Virus record (IMG/VR): IMGVR_UViG_3300008218_001423 | Span: 1-27,832 of that record | From: a virus | DNA: 27,832 nucleotides | Direction: 5' to 3' (one strand) | Part shown: in pieces, positions 19,601 to 25,807 of the stretch | How the letters are laid out: every line of letters begins with the position of its first letter | Position numbering within the stretch: position 1 is the stretch's first letter | Made by a program: the position numbers and the translations under genes | The notes under the pieces: model-generated | What the model saw: the letters and a program-made list of their open reading frames with translations, nothing else | Databases searched by the model: none | Told to the model about the DNA's origin: nothing

Positions 19601-22600
19601 CAAGACGGACTGAACTGATCTTATTAAGTGCTATGGTAGATATAGGAGATAGTGTCTTAACAAAAGAAATGATAGAAGTTGTTCTTAATAAAAAAGCTTT
19701 ACCTGCTAAACAGGCTGCTACGATTATTAAGAATGCCCATGATACAGCTTCATCTTTATACAGATCAATAGTTAATGTAGCACATGATAAACATGCTTAT
19801 TACAAGAATCCACTTAGCGATATGGCTAGAGAATTTTTATGGTCGTATCAAATTAGTCAAGAATCAACTATACAAAATAGTAGAGAAGCCTTTGTTAATA
19901 AAATTATGGAAGAGATAAGAACAGGAGAAGAGGGAGTATCTATTGATGAACAGACTCTTGATCTTAGTGCTTTGGTAGATTCTTATGGAAATTTTGAATC
20001 GCCCAAAGGAGAAACTTATAAAGTAAACGAAGATACAATTAAGTTCTTAGCTAATCAAGCTTATGATTTTGCTTTAGTAGAACAAGCCTCAGACTACAAT
20101 CAACCACAAAGAGAATGGTTTGGAGATATTCAAACCTATACTAATGATGTTGTTAGAGTTAGTAGGACTTCAGAAAACTTAAGATCCTATGCTCTTGAAC
20201 AAGGTGGTAAGGATGGCAATCCAGATCTTGAACGACTGGGGTCTCAAATAGATAATCTCACTGTCTCTAAAGAAAAGCCTGACAATTTCTTAGATGCTAA
20301 AGGTGCTAGAATATTAAGAGCTGTAATTCTTAGAATGTATACTTATGATCCAATGAGTCTTCACTTATTAAACTTTGATGAAGGTACGCTGACGCAAGGA
20401 GTTAATCAACATCTAACCTTAAGAGGTGAGTCAAAACGGATTGGAGACAGAGTTGAGATAACAGTAGACAAGGAATTAAAGGGTCAGCATCATAAAGCTC
20501 TAACTGTCCTAGTTCATGAGTTAGCACATGCTGCTACATTTAAATATCTAGCTCTTGGTTCTCCTGAGTATAATACTTGGCTTAGACTTCATAACAGTAA
20601 GAAGGGTAGAATTTACTTAGAGAAGATGGTTATCGCTTGGGAGGGTGGTATCCGAACAGCTAGAACAGATAAACTGGTTGAGTACTATATGTCTGAGCCT
20701 AAAGAATTTGTAGCTGCTATGGTACAGTTTCACTTACTTAATGAAGTAGCTGAAATACCAATGGACATGGAATGGACAGATGGAGATAATACAGTACATC
20801 AAGCATCTATGGGATTATTAAAAAAGGTTATGCACTATGCTCAAGAATTCTTTTTAAGAATAAGTTCTGTATTTACAAACTTTAAAAAAGAAGATCCTGA
20901 TCTGTACAGTCGCTATAAAGAATTAACTGAACGAGCGTTAGGATGGGATGCTAAGGCTGGTGAGACTATAGCACAAACAACAGAACCTGCTTGGACTAAA
21001 GCTAATTTTGTCGAATCAAAGAATGAACAACCAATCTTTCAACAGCAAGAAGGAACTGTCTCAGATAGTGAATATCAAGCATTAATAAATAGAAGAAATG
21101 AGCTAGATAATCAAAGACAGGCTTTAGATAAAGAAGGTAAGTTGGATGAGTTTGCTGATGCAAATGAACTTTTTGATCTAGAAGCAGATCTAGAAGCCCA
21201 TGGTGGAGAGGCTAGTCTAATTGGAGAGACTACACGGCTAACATATTTTGAGACTATTGCTCGATTAAAGCAGAGGTTTGCTCCTGAAAAAGGTGGTAAT
21301 CAGATTCTAGATCTTAAGCGTATGCTCCAATCAGAAGGAGTGGGTATAACTGAGCAAACAGTGGTCATGGAGTATATTGTAAGACGGTTAAGAGATGTCT
21401 TTGGCGATCCTATGACAGCCAATGCTGCTGTTGCAGGACGAAGAAGTTTGGAGTGGTTATCAAAGTTAGTCGGTAAAGATAAAGGATATGCTCAACAAAT
21501 GCTTACAGATGTTATGGTGGGTCAAACAGGTGCTACTAAAACTTGGAGTGGTCTAACAATATTCCAACAATTATTCTCTGCCTTACTAGATGATAGAGTT
21601 GTAATGACTATGAATGGTATTAGCCGATTTAAAGGTATGCCCAGTGTATCTAGACATCTTAACGAATTAGATTTAGTTGGCGAACAAATGAGATCTTTCA
21701 ATTTAGATCTTGAAGAAATTAGTAATAAGCAAGACGATACTATTGCTATGCAAACAGAACTAATTCACTTAGTAGATAATCCAGATCACACAATATCTTT
21801 ACCAGACAGGTTTACTCCTCAACAAGTTGCAGATGCTACTGAGATTATTGAACATGCTTCTGGATCTATGAGCAGATTCCTACGAGACTTAATTAAGAGA
21901 GGCAATGATATTGGTATTTTTTCTGGTGGATTTGAAACTCTAGTCCCTTATAGATTTAACGATGTCTTTACTGGAAATACAGAAGTAAAAGAAACATTCC
22001 AAGATCTAATGAAACGAATGATATTTGATAGGCTAACTAGTAGTATGATTGATCCTAAAGGAAAGGTAGATGGAGCTACTCTATATACCTCTAAGCAGAT
22101 ACCGTCAGTTTCCTCACCCGAAGCAATGGTTAAAGATATTAAACGATTAGTCAAGACTCCACATACTAGAAACTTTATCTATCATCTAATGTCTGATATC
22201 TTAGGACCAGATGGACTAGATAAGTTAGGAACAGCTACTGAACCTGGGCAAATTAATGAACAGATTAAAGCACAGATAGATGTTCTTGGCGAAGGTGTAG
22301 AAGGTGAAAAACTAGTTAGTGATGTTGCTAATATTCGTGCAATGTTAATGGACAGAATACAATCCTTTATTGGCGATGCTGCCAGTGGTAAAATATCTTG
22401 GACTCAGCTAGGTGTTATGTCTAAGAGTCCTGCTTCTAAGTGGCATTCAGATTATGAAGCTGCAATTACTGCTAATACTGATCCTATGAAACTAGCAGAC
22501 CAATCTATTATTACAAGAATTAATGAACTGTCAATTGAAGGTAGTCAACATTTATCTCATGTCTATCATCGAGTAGATCCAGATTCTCAAGGGCCTCCCC

Positions 22601-24870
22601 TATCAGGACATGCTGGTGGAATTAGATCTGTAGTTGATCTTCACTACTTCAATCTTGAAAGTAAAGCTTCTAGAGGTTTGTACTTCCCTAATGATGCTTG
22701 GGCTGTTCCCCGTTTTTCTGATCTTGCAGACCATCCTAAGTCTAAAGAATTAACCTCAGCTTTGATGACTAACCCTCACTTCTTGGTAACTCAATTTAAG
22801 AAATCTAAAGGTGATTCGATTATTGAAATTAAAATGATGAGAGAAGCTTTTGGGGTACATGGAGATTATGGTGATGTATTATCTCTGGCTAGGACAGTTG
22901 TTGCTCAAGCAGTTTCTATTAAACATCCTAATGGAGAAGCTATTTCAGATCATGAAAGACAGGATTTGAAAGATGGTATAAATCAGCTTGAAGGTAAGTG
23001 GGGCTTTGTTCGTGGTATTACTACTTCAGCTAAAGCTACAGACAGGTTCTCTCAATGGTTAATGGATGTAGCTCCTTCTATAACTAAGATTGCTTATGGG
23101 GGTAACTTAGCCCTAGCTAGTGGTATGGTAGAAGGAACCTTTAGTGCTATGATCGAATTGTTTGGTCGTCAAAGTATTACAGGATTTGCGAGAACATTTA
23201 TATCTCCATTATTACCACTTAATAAAACAGTTAGAAAGAAAGTAGCTAGAGATCTACTCCATCAAATTGAAGCTGTTACTCAGGGATATGTACCTGATTT
23301 CCAAAGACCTTCACAGGCAGCTCAAGATTCAGCTCTAACACGGCTTATAAAACTAGGTGGTAGAGGAATGATGTGGCCTGCAAAACAAACGATTCAAGGT
23401 ATTGCAATATCTAGAGCTATTACTTTAAGACTAGCAATTACTGATATGTGGAAATCTGGAAAGCTAGAAAAGTTAGTATATAAACTACAAGGAGCAGATA
23501 TTAAAACAGATCGAGATCTATTAAAGGCAATGAGATCTAAAGATGTTGGTATTTCTAGAAAAGAACTAAATGTAGTTAAGCTAATGATTGAAGCTGGTTT
23601 ATTCCTAGATGCTGAAGGTGGAGGATCTTGGAATGCTTTTAATGATATCTTTAATAAGTTTGGCGTTGCAGATGAATCATACTATGGGATTGGTGATTTG
23701 CTGAATAAATTTAATACTACAAAATCTTCTAGTGATGGAGACTATCGAAGTGCTCTAGAGGTTATGACAAAATTAAGAGGTGTTGAGAAAGCCTTCATTG
23801 AACAGGTACTAATTTCGCCTAATGCCTTTGATATCTATACAGGTGCTAACAAGGGTGGACAAGGTGTGATGGATACTATTTGGGAAATCTTTAGACGCTA
23901 CCCAGTTCTATTTACATCTCAAAAGTTTATTAGGGCTGGTGGTCAAATGAATCCTGCTATGTGGGGACTACAGCTCATGTCCTTAATAATACTAGATATA
24001 CTTTATATGATGATGCTTCGTATAGCTGCTGGAGAAGAACCCAATGAGATCCTGGATGATTTTGATAAGAATCCTAAATCTTTTATAGCAACCTATGGAT
24101 TCCGTATACCTATCATGGGTAGATGGGTGCCTATTCTAGGACAGATCGTAAAATCAGTAATAACTGATAAGCCTAATAGACAAGAGTCTATGATTCCGCT
24201 ATCAGCTTTTGGAGGTATTATACAGAATATTAAAGATGTTCTAGGTTCAGCCTTTACAGATCAAGAGATGACTGGAGAAGAATGGATGAAAGCTCTAAGG
24301 AATGTTCCAGGTATTGGAGATACTCTAGTTAGACTAGCCTACAACTTAGGTAAATCTTCTTTAGACTCTGAAAATAAAACTAAAGGTATGTCCCATAGAA
24401 CAAAGATGGAAGGCTTTAAGAACAACGGAGGAAACTTTGGTATGACTGAAGGCTTGAGACAGGCTACTCCTGAGTGGTGGATAGGTGAGCTAATCAAGGA
24501 ACTATTTGGTGGTATTCAACCATCAGTGATGGATACAAATATGTATAAGCAGTTAGTAGAAGGATCTCCTAGGCCAACCACAGAACCTACTCAAGCTCCT
24601 CCAGAGCCTGTAGGACCAAAGCCAGTAGAGCCTACATCTCCTGTAAATACTTCAGATGGAATCCTAAGGAAAATAGCTGCTCAGGAAGGCGTATCTGGAG
24701 ACTTAGCTCTTAGGCTTAGAGGAAGGCCAGATCGTCCAGGAGAAGGAGCCCATCGGTATATACCCCCAAAAAATCAGAGAGGCATTATAGAGAAGGGTGA
24801 AAGGGTTGAGGGAGAGTCTGAAGATTACTACCGACAGCATGGATACACAAGAAGCCAGAGAGAGCGATAG
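10672..24870 (+). CDS. Giant 4732-aa virion protein, probable ejected multi-domain protein
   Basis: One uninterrupted frame of 4732 codons (roughly 520 kDa), with AAGGAA before the ATG and a 14-base overlap with the preceding gene. It sits in the T7 gp16 position, last in the ejection block. Visible parts in order: a hydrophobic Ala/Gly segment at 260-288; a long coiled-coil region at about 626-890 and again near 1030-1090; a polymerase-like region (D1770; R1851-x3-K1855-x7-Y1863 within KVPVMRRLYQGG); a zinc peptidase signature HELAH at 3282-3286 with downstream EPKEF at 3342-3346; helical C-terminal blocks resembling the ends of phage polyvalent/ejection proteins; a strongly hydrophobic segment at 4430-4455; a Pro-rich linker at about 4620-4660; and a basic tail. 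I infer packaging in the capsid and ejection with the DNA. Giant virion proteins with enzymatic domains are known (N4 virion RNA polymerase, about 3500 aa); this one is longer. Confidence 0.9.
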   Translation: MPRTDLWELNPMSMTVGAPELQNVLDEERKRQWDSVKNMEVTGLDINEYGRAQHFFDPDTNEWMFGQMDAESALFESMSASYTAGIFARNAASQVSDAQNLSRGRDKDAFVGTMMEFDEDAEFLITDFLNTSKVNIAAAFQGGKAIPFVEQWYDAPDELLIKEAPLGWSVAEAIALLADRSPESYEKYRQVLGGEEGIQEVVKDANNPYMFWWKLNTAVQNRAFASSMEYLEKNTGFWERNYLKGKNFVVAGILNDPDMVVSLGIGAALNVVTAGSVGSALIAARIGQKFHSLSKWEKSVNRITKLSSVVHGSRAAVMWLPENIGPHLMNKYVFKNVQHKGIGRFLANRTADAGEGLFTGGLAEYFNQSRQIKYGKREEFSASEIWTEAYWEAIFSPVINPTMGLAMRIPGDIGGVVMGNIPQTMARSAVGTRTYDLIQKSFVSKQMAGEANIELKRLGKMRQQFATATGQDFHNTNMDEYHAFNSAVALLQLNEQQTDATTFEERIEQVLNNVVDGLDGPMSDIEIADKMISDYEATYGFSTKEPGGIYEMRALLRMRLQLDKSRKLYNADNRKNLGLEEYIDHVEQTGDYLQVFDPVTQQAIQDWWKKQKVNKDKQWADTSTDDKVQAAVDMQLELAEAVQALEEQYRVDKEGAQEQLRSSIDTVRESLGQPTRDQISTAKMAANTEKKRSSLQEEVKNLDEEVKSAAEFIGPPTQEALDAQARRDEASKDLDTFNAQNPPPGVDPNFVGPITVDQSEMEANRDGDVSLDPEIESMTDKQEAESKLSGLIKQENELQAKIREAQDQQDRITEEDLVKEMAKVTALKRDLTESLDTFIKQERDAIERRGGDPSIIADLDVVLALRRRLEKAEEVLREANKDLYKLRFAIIPVALHELQLAINENSDLFADKGEVNSSGLTAEGRKNIQELIDNIPDIGPKIDYGIYRPRGRQSTRIKNLLSNFLNKPGAKLNLKDLAEIGTFIQESLAPHIESKIENSQEGKALAELKAEEEKAWNAYNVALAKNWQVETKHNRSLFITMEKLRQVVKQRKTIKTGLNQRAEIFNGLVKTATEQGRSTLKFNEIRGLIPKTSTYWSRVLRKSVHPDNIELYKEKEYTITEARTIFEEASEEVRKYANKLQIGMSRHMMSLDSFSSLDAAFAHDVDEDYIFDVEQTIDEYLDETDIGLSDAEQATRDLYVEAGELEDFYAQLKLFKSRYKNNIPAGLVNAVMPVYFDKVGGKAGIGLFSFFKKHIIWEGNLHEDMTPGELWLAMDRIKFDLKGVIQTTKIAMLRTHVGLGKWSEALARKGMDDIVTDLTDEGGKDSIYNLINSTRVITRLEQAQKVLNTRLFQDFGFVLARDEDGFPTRLVKKGEENRVTESQWLGKVREAMEKRIALIIEDQGVEKTIRNIQEIYPTFLTTESEYKGLDKTTYVIKTIYNEHESESNDFSPDEEFHISDMGNGKRDWQSADEVGKALVDMITGKELVTKSPLYMMDPDEALKRDIDEYEANQHPSLQVTLPMDNQSNRAAPISPRDLFRNYQNYKWRKRVQAVVDEKLTPAKRRKLYAWIEKKSKVLFPDKVGEDLHMAILPTVVGTALHERVIGWEELKQFYRETMLEMPMIGIGHIHDEMTAAKTDRVDFAAEYRINHPGVSAGSSLIVPFGKIGEIMALESSWSGFKGLTKASIIHAARIVAQHIESGKPIGDLYAPEHYKDRSFSGLMEIKLLAMAGIGEGISLDVDGVTHNIDEVIDGLIKGTIADQYGGVELDFYRASGSFIAAQIDATYRQGLDAKDTAGGLLSKFNNVFRILRRENSNEFMTMEEWGAEVDRLNELGDEESLKKVAQFKAVREFFKVPVMRRLYQGGMNSFMTEFRPSDFRDFKGQVSAPKGVQALLELEDQFGVNFSEAEVVAIGEQMFKEIVNHHSIMFTQDLMNTAIPMVKEGITLDAAMGMMKGTKSAAINLLRMDIRGTSAVETMVRNWVDKVRIWSNGEKTGLSESHPLYKVSTIKDSWESVMDDMTDKVYGRAEGNEKAWEKNRKAVAKMYEPRLKKARKYLDDLPDGFQLIPGSKEWKELEMIMYGNVDGEAGEGPRKLYKSLGYFKGLNIKNRTAHKLNIERMKRISEYMGIQDFDSRDFLGLGNFLLYHTALPTVGSYRVTDRAAGHGMNTQGAFWERIAKNPDMIDPEVATKDSIFHIEAKKLRKTVDELTLEEKQLILAEYMEQNSDNLDALGMSDIVNNPYFGNDASGKPKYTKEQFDQLIEDLMLKNMLIQYSSYDKPPLTDYTAEDVEGQLEQEWLKDMYLHTRRREKTLKSEMAQEEDWLNKGSRDSRWMTLLGLKAKTGRIVNPGVARALGVSLSTFTKMEYPKTTVHEGKKALSKHTGNLLGPLSMQPKYKQVSFHDKGMFFLQKLEMQRQQKEILGPHMLAEEMTFENNEDAFIPRHHFGYTQPWKRESLPKPLPIATSYLQNIRMDNEAGIKAGQLMGQLFRWADSRGYLETIEKDPTTLPYFVNIMNSENIRRKNIRRLNRSLTPEAAEAEIISERINYLLELHNLTYLSRDIKRAVVKGQVWSPKGRPLSTVEGLRTIEKRLLANDKTLIMEDLLTNPLSETNPTGYILDPTLIHEQLEYGLVAREGMTLTGENITDNPDVFVMTDLHLVSAPIQSHDFNRFMLAMLYDNYIQEIILTNDDFTHLREFAGNPNAWDVEISVEEQQQLVDLAFLKAEMEHGGLNIEFLIPQEMIKTISSKDDVQQINIMLDQVRVIRRNDGVEVDVTQGLRHSFSNVGFGFQTVAPRAVIGQNVKLALTFDAAIGMMALLENQKDLATINLGMQSNKNINTKMSDASKSKWVRAKLPSDYAEEALGRTEEARTRETVLSSEAMEMIARAIDPNAALPTVTNVHNKIDGVPIEVVDLDAYRSSPVEGMSHVVTEMYIAPIQNVLNRIRRNNVSHIAEDGLAKIEKLIVDVRREPHHDARRTELILLSAMVDIGDSVLTKEMIEVVLNKKALPAKQAATIIKNAHDTASSLYRSIVNVAHDKHAYYKNPLSDMAREFLWSYQISQESTIQNSREAFVNKIMEEIRTGEEGVSIDEQTLDLSALVDSYGNFESPKGETYKVNEDTIKFLANQAYDFALVEQASDYNQPQREWFGDIQTYTNDVVRVSRTSENLRSYALEQGGKDGNPDLERLGSQIDNLTVSKEKPDNFLDAKGARILRAVILRMYTYDPMSLHLLNFDEGTLTQGVNQHLTLRGESKRIGDRVEITVDKELKGQHHKALTVLVHELAHAATFKYLALGSPEYNTWLRLHNSKKGRIYLEKMVIAWEGGIRTARTDKLVEYYMSEPKEFVAAMVQFHLLNEVAEIPMDMEWTDGDNTVHQASMGLLKKVMHYAQEFFLRISSVFTNFKKEDPDLYSRYKELTERALGWDAKAGETIAQTTEPAWTKANFVESKNEQPIFQQQEGTVSDSEYQALINRRNELDNQRQALDKEGKLDEFADANELFDLEADLEAHGGEASLIGETTRLTYFETIARLKQRFAPEKGGNQILDLKRMLQSEGVGITEQTVVMEYIVRRLRDVFGDPMTANAAVAGRRSLEWLSKLVGKDKGYAQQMLTDVMVGQTGATKTWSGLTIFQQLFSALLDDRVVMTMNGISRFKGMPSVSRHLNELDLVGEQMRSFNLDLEEISNKQDDTIAMQTELIHLVDNPDHTISLPDRFTPQQVADATEIIEHASGSMSRFLRDLIKRGNDIGIFSGGFETLVPYRFNDVFTGNTEVKETFQDLMKRMIFDRLTSSMIDPKGKVDGATLYTSKQIPSVSSPEAMVKDIKRLVKTPHTRNFIYHLMSDILGPDGLDKLGTATEPGQINEQIKAQIDVLGEGVEGEKLVSDVANIRAMLMDRIQSFIGDAASGKISWTQLGVMSKSPASKWHSDYEAAITANTDPMKLADQSIITRINELSIEGSQHLSHVYHRVDPDSQGPPLSGHAGGIRSVVDLHYFNLESKASRGLYFPNDAWAVPRFSDLADHPKSKELTSALMTNPHFLVTQFKKSKGDSIIEIKMMREAFGVHGDYGDVLSLARTVVAQAVSIKHPNGEAISDHERQDLKDGINQLEGKWGFVRGITTSAKATDRFSQWLMDVAPSITKIAYGGNLALASGMVEGTFSAMIELFGRQSITGFARTFISPLLPLNKTVRKKVARDLLHQIEAVTQGYVPDFQRPSQAAQDSALTRLIKLGGRGMMWPAKQTIQGIAISRAITLRLAITDMWKSGKLEKLVYKLQGADIKTDRDLLKAMRSKDVGISRKELNVVKLMIEAGLFLDAEGGGSWNAFNDIFNKFGVADESYYGIGDLLNKFNTTKSSSDGDYRSALEVMTKLRGVEKAFIEQVLISPNAFDIYTGANKGGQGVMDTIWEIFRRYPVLFTSQKFIRAGGQMNPAMWGLQLMSLIILDILYMMMLRIAAGEEPNEILDDFDKNPKSFIATYGFRIPIMGRWVPILGQIVKSVITDKPNRQESMIPLSAFGGIIQNIKDVLGSAFTDQEMTGEEWMKALRNVPGIGDTLVRLAYNLGKSSLDSENKTKGMSHRTKMEGFKNNGGNFGMTEGLRQATPEWWIGELIKELFGGIQPSVMDTNMYKQLVEGSPRPTTEPTQAPPEPVGPKPVEPTSPVNTSDGILRKIAAQEGVSGDLALRLRGRPDRPGEGAHRYIPPKNQRGIIEKGERVEGESEDYYRQHGYTRSQRER
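15775..17115 (+). other. RNA polymerase-like region inside the giant protein
   Basis: Residues 1702-2148. T7 RNA polymerase has GKPIG upstream of motif A, the catalytic D537 in motif A, and R627-x3-K631-x7-Y639 with VM three residues after the Lys in motif B. Here GKPIG occurs at 1702-1706, an Asp followed by RASGS at D1770, and R1851-x3-K1855-x7-Y1863 with VM at 1858-1859. The D-to-K spacing is 85, against 94 in T7. A PDGF at 2062-2065 resembles the T7 TPDGF segment. Motif C is not securely placed: candidates are D2137 (DSRDF) and D2691 (LTNDDF, preceded by SAPIQSHDF, compare T7 PNFVHSQD). No DxxGR/TxxGR was found. This is a divergent or decayed polymerase, or a coincidence. Confidence 0.38.
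20500..20715 (+). other. Zinc metallopeptidase (zincin) signature inside the giant protein
   Basis: Residues 3277-3348. HELAHAAT (H3282, E3283, H3286) follows a hydrophobic strand (ALTVLV), the classic HExxH zinc helix. About 56 residues on, SEPKEFVAAM provides a Glu (E3342 or E3345) where many phage polyvalent-protein zincins have an EF or EFxA third-ligand helix. The motif is complete, so peptidase activity is plausible, either self-processing of the giant or cleavage of a host or virion protein. Substrate unknown. Confidence 0.65.
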
Positions 24871-24963
24871 GAGCTCCTCTCAGAGCTTTGGCGGAGCAAA
24901 AGGATACCTGAGTAGGGAAATCCTTATTCGTGACGAGATCGCCTAAAAAGGGGCAAGAAAAGG

Positions 24964-24988
24964 CAAAGGAGAAATCCTTTGTTTTTTT
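24964..24988 (+). terminator. Intrinsic terminator of the late operon
   Basis: A perfect 7-bp stem CAAAGGA/TCCTTTG (24964-24970 and 24975-24981) closes a GAAA tetraloop and is followed at once by seven T residues (24982-24988). It lies 94 bases after the giant gene's stop and should end late transcription. Confidence 0.85.
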
Positions 24989-25006
24989 CCCCATAAGAAT
25001 CGACTT

Positions 25007-25035
25007 AGGGGGTCACGAATTTATACAGGGGGTCA
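25007..25035 (+). repeat. Two direct copies of AGGGGGTCA, 20 bases apart
   Basis: Identical 9-mers at 25007-25015 and 25027-25035, exactly 20 bases start to start (two helical turns), between two terminators. The spacing suits a protein-binding site pair or part of a phage promoter or terminus. No function can be assigned. Confidence 0.6.
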
Positions 25036-25068
25036 TAGTATAGTTTTCTTGTAGCAACCCCCCCCTAC

Positions 25069-25089
25069 CCCTCTTGTCGAGGGCTTTTT
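25069..25089 (+). terminator. Probable second terminator before the small-gene module
   Basis: CCCTC (25069-25073), a 5-base loop, GAGGG (25079-25083), then CTTTTT (25084-25089). The stem is short but GC-rich. It could back up the first terminator, or attenuate a transcript entering the 25111 gene. Confidence 0.5.
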
Positions 25090-25110
25090 GAATCATGAAA
25101 GGATTTAGTT

Positions 25111-25248
25111 ATGCCACATACAGAATCAAAGGAATCTAAGAGACTTCGTCTGTTGGCCGAGGAGAGAATAGAAGAGGAACGTCAGGTAGATGAGGCATCA
25201 TGCTCGTTGCATGAGATGTCTGAACAGTTGGAACCCGATGATGCTTAG
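25111..25248 (+). CDS. Very small charged protein, first of the small-gene module
   Basis: A 45-aa reading frame (MPHTESKESKRLRLLAEE at the start, EPDDA at the end) with AAAGGA at 25098-25103, seven bases before the ATG. It is rich in Glu, Lys and Arg and probably a single amphipathic helix with an acidic end; no membrane segment. The ribosome site, position at the head of a row of small genes with similar sites, and start directly after the terminator region support it as a gene. Small charged proteins at the start of T7-like genomes often inhibit host functions; that is only a guess here. Confidence 0.6.
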   Translation: MPHTESKESKRLRLLAEERIEEERQVDEASCSLHEMSEQLEPDDA

Positions 25249-25253
25249 CATCA
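25239..25253 (+). promoter_or_regulatory. Perfect hairpin TGATGC-TTA-GCATCA before a gene start
   Basis: A 6-bp perfect stem with a 3-base loop overlaps the stop of the 25111 gene and ends 12 bases before the ATG at 25266, immediately before the AGGAG. It shares the core GC-TTA-GC with the hairpin at 27005 and GC-(A/T)TA-GC with that at 25501. Stem length, loop size and GC closing pairs resemble N4 virion RNA polymerase promoters; an mRNA leader stem-loop is the alternative. Confidence 0.5.
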
Positions 25254-25265
25254 GGAGACTTTGTT

Positions 25266-25472
25266 ATGTTTGAGTATATTTTTGTTAGTGTGTTAGTTAT
25301 CGTTGCTCTTGCTATCGTCGGATGGTTCGAGCGTAACATCCTTCGGGGTGAGTGGCTCAAGGATGAGCCAGAGGAGGAAACACAGTTGTATCACGACTCT
25401 GTGTATATCTCAAAGGAAGAAGAGGAGGAACAGCAGAGAGCCTACAACTCTGTGTTTGAAGAGGAAGAATGA
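25266..25472 (+). CDS. Small single-span membrane protein with acidic tail
   Basis: A 68-aa protein with AGGAG at 25253-25257 and ATG at 25266. Residues 3-21 (IFVSVLVIVALAIVGW core) form one clear transmembrane helix, probably an uncleaved anchor since no signal-peptidase site is evident. The remainder is soluble and very acidic, with an EEEEE run at about 51-55 and an EEEE end. Charge placement (FERN and R after the helix) suggests the tail stays in the cytoplasm. The gene lies between two GC-(T/A)TA-GC hairpins. It could act on the host membrane or on DNA-binding proteins through its acidic tail; nothing specific is recognisable. Holin is possible but unsupported by a lysis neighbour. Confidence 0.72.
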   Translation: MFEYIFVSVLVIVALAIVGWFERNILRGEWLKDEPEEETQLYHDSVYISKEEEEEQQRAYNSVFEEEE

Positions 25473-25491
25473 TGGTATGTCCATCAACCTG
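25467..25491 (+). repeat. 25-bp hairpin repeat, copy 1
   Basis: Identical over 25 bases to 25808-25832. The copy contains TGATGG-TATGT-CCATCA (stem 25470-25475 and 25481-25486, 5-base loop). It overlaps the stop codon of the 25266 gene through ATGATGG, which also opens a mini-frame beginning MMVCPST. Exact conservation in two intergenic sites suggests a control or processing element. Confidence 0.8.
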
Positions 25492-25500
25492 GCGAGGTTA

Positions 25501-25513
25501 AACGCATAGCGTT
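25501..25513 (+). promoter_or_regulatory. Perfect hairpin AACGC-ATA-GCGTT before a gene start
   Basis: A 5-bp perfect stem with a 3-base loop ends 14 bases before the ATG at 25528, just upstream of AAAGGAG. Its core GC-ATA-GC matches the other two triloop hairpins except for the first loop base, while the outer pairs differ with complementarity kept. Confidence 0.5.
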
Positions 25514-25527
25514 AGAAAGGAGTTGTA

Positions 25528-25806
25528 ATGGTTCACCCATTGCTTTTCTTATCGTGTGTGTTGCTTGCGTACTACGCAATCTTCCTCACTTATCGTCACA
25601 TTATGAACGATGATCGTCATATTAGTACGATCATGTCAGTAATGTGGATGATTCTGTTGGTCTTGCTGTACTGTGTGCTCACTTGGCAAGGCGTTGAGGT
25701 TAAAGGACATTACTTTGACAACAGTAATCATGAACACCTTGAGGTGTTCCCTGATCATGAGCACTATCCAGATGGGTATGATTTCCCTGATGGTTGCGGT
25801 AGCTAA
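25528..25806 (+). CDS. Small two-span membrane protein with His/Asp-rich tail
   Basis: A 92-aa protein with AAAGGAG at 25517-25522 and ATG at 25528. Two hydrophobic helices are visible, at about residues 3-21 (LLFLSCVLLAYYAIFL core) and 34-53 (STIMSVMWMILLVLLYCVLT core), separated by a short charged loop (RHIMNDDRH). The tail from residue 58 is rich in His, Asp, Glu, Tyr and Pro (HEHLEVFPDHEHYPDGYDF) and could bind metal ions. Two membrane helices plus a charged tail fit small phage holins or host-membrane inhibitors, but there is no endolysin gene nearby in the window. Both arginine codons are CGT, unlike the AGA-rich late genes. Unrecognised otherwise. Confidence 0.72.
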   Translation: MVHPLLFLSCVLLAYYAIFLTYRHIMNDDRHISTIMSVMWMILLVLLYCVLTWQGVEVKGHYFDNSNHEHLEVFPDHEHYPDGYDFPDGCGS

Positions 25807-25807
25807 T

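Larger units (their letters stand above)
24871..25110 (+). other. Non-coding boundary between late and small-gene modules
   Basis: This 240-base spacer is by far the largest gap after the packed late operon. It begins with GGAGCTCC (24870-24877) and an AGCTC/GAGCT inverted repeat (24872-24887). A strong terminator, two copies of AGGGGGTCA, an eight-base C-tract (25058-25065) and a second terminator-like hairpin follow. The G-runs of the direct repeat can pair with the C-tract. Its place between a completed late operon and a block of small genes suits a genome-end or terminal-repeat region in a joined or circularised assembly, but no terminus can be proved from one copy. Confidence 0.6.

Noticed and set aside
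25016-25055. Host sigma70 promoter in the boundary region (TTTATA and TATAGT boxes)
   Set aside because: The spacing is only 13 bases and the boxes are weak; not reported as a promoter.
25303-25509. 68-codon + frame overlapping the acidic-tailed membrane protein gene
   Set aside because: It is out of frame within a gene that has a clear ribosome site and membrane helix, and it has no ribosome site of its own.
25266-25806. Calling either small membrane protein a holin
   Set aside because: No endolysin or spanin gene is nearby and the genes lie in an early-type module; membrane helices alone are not enough.
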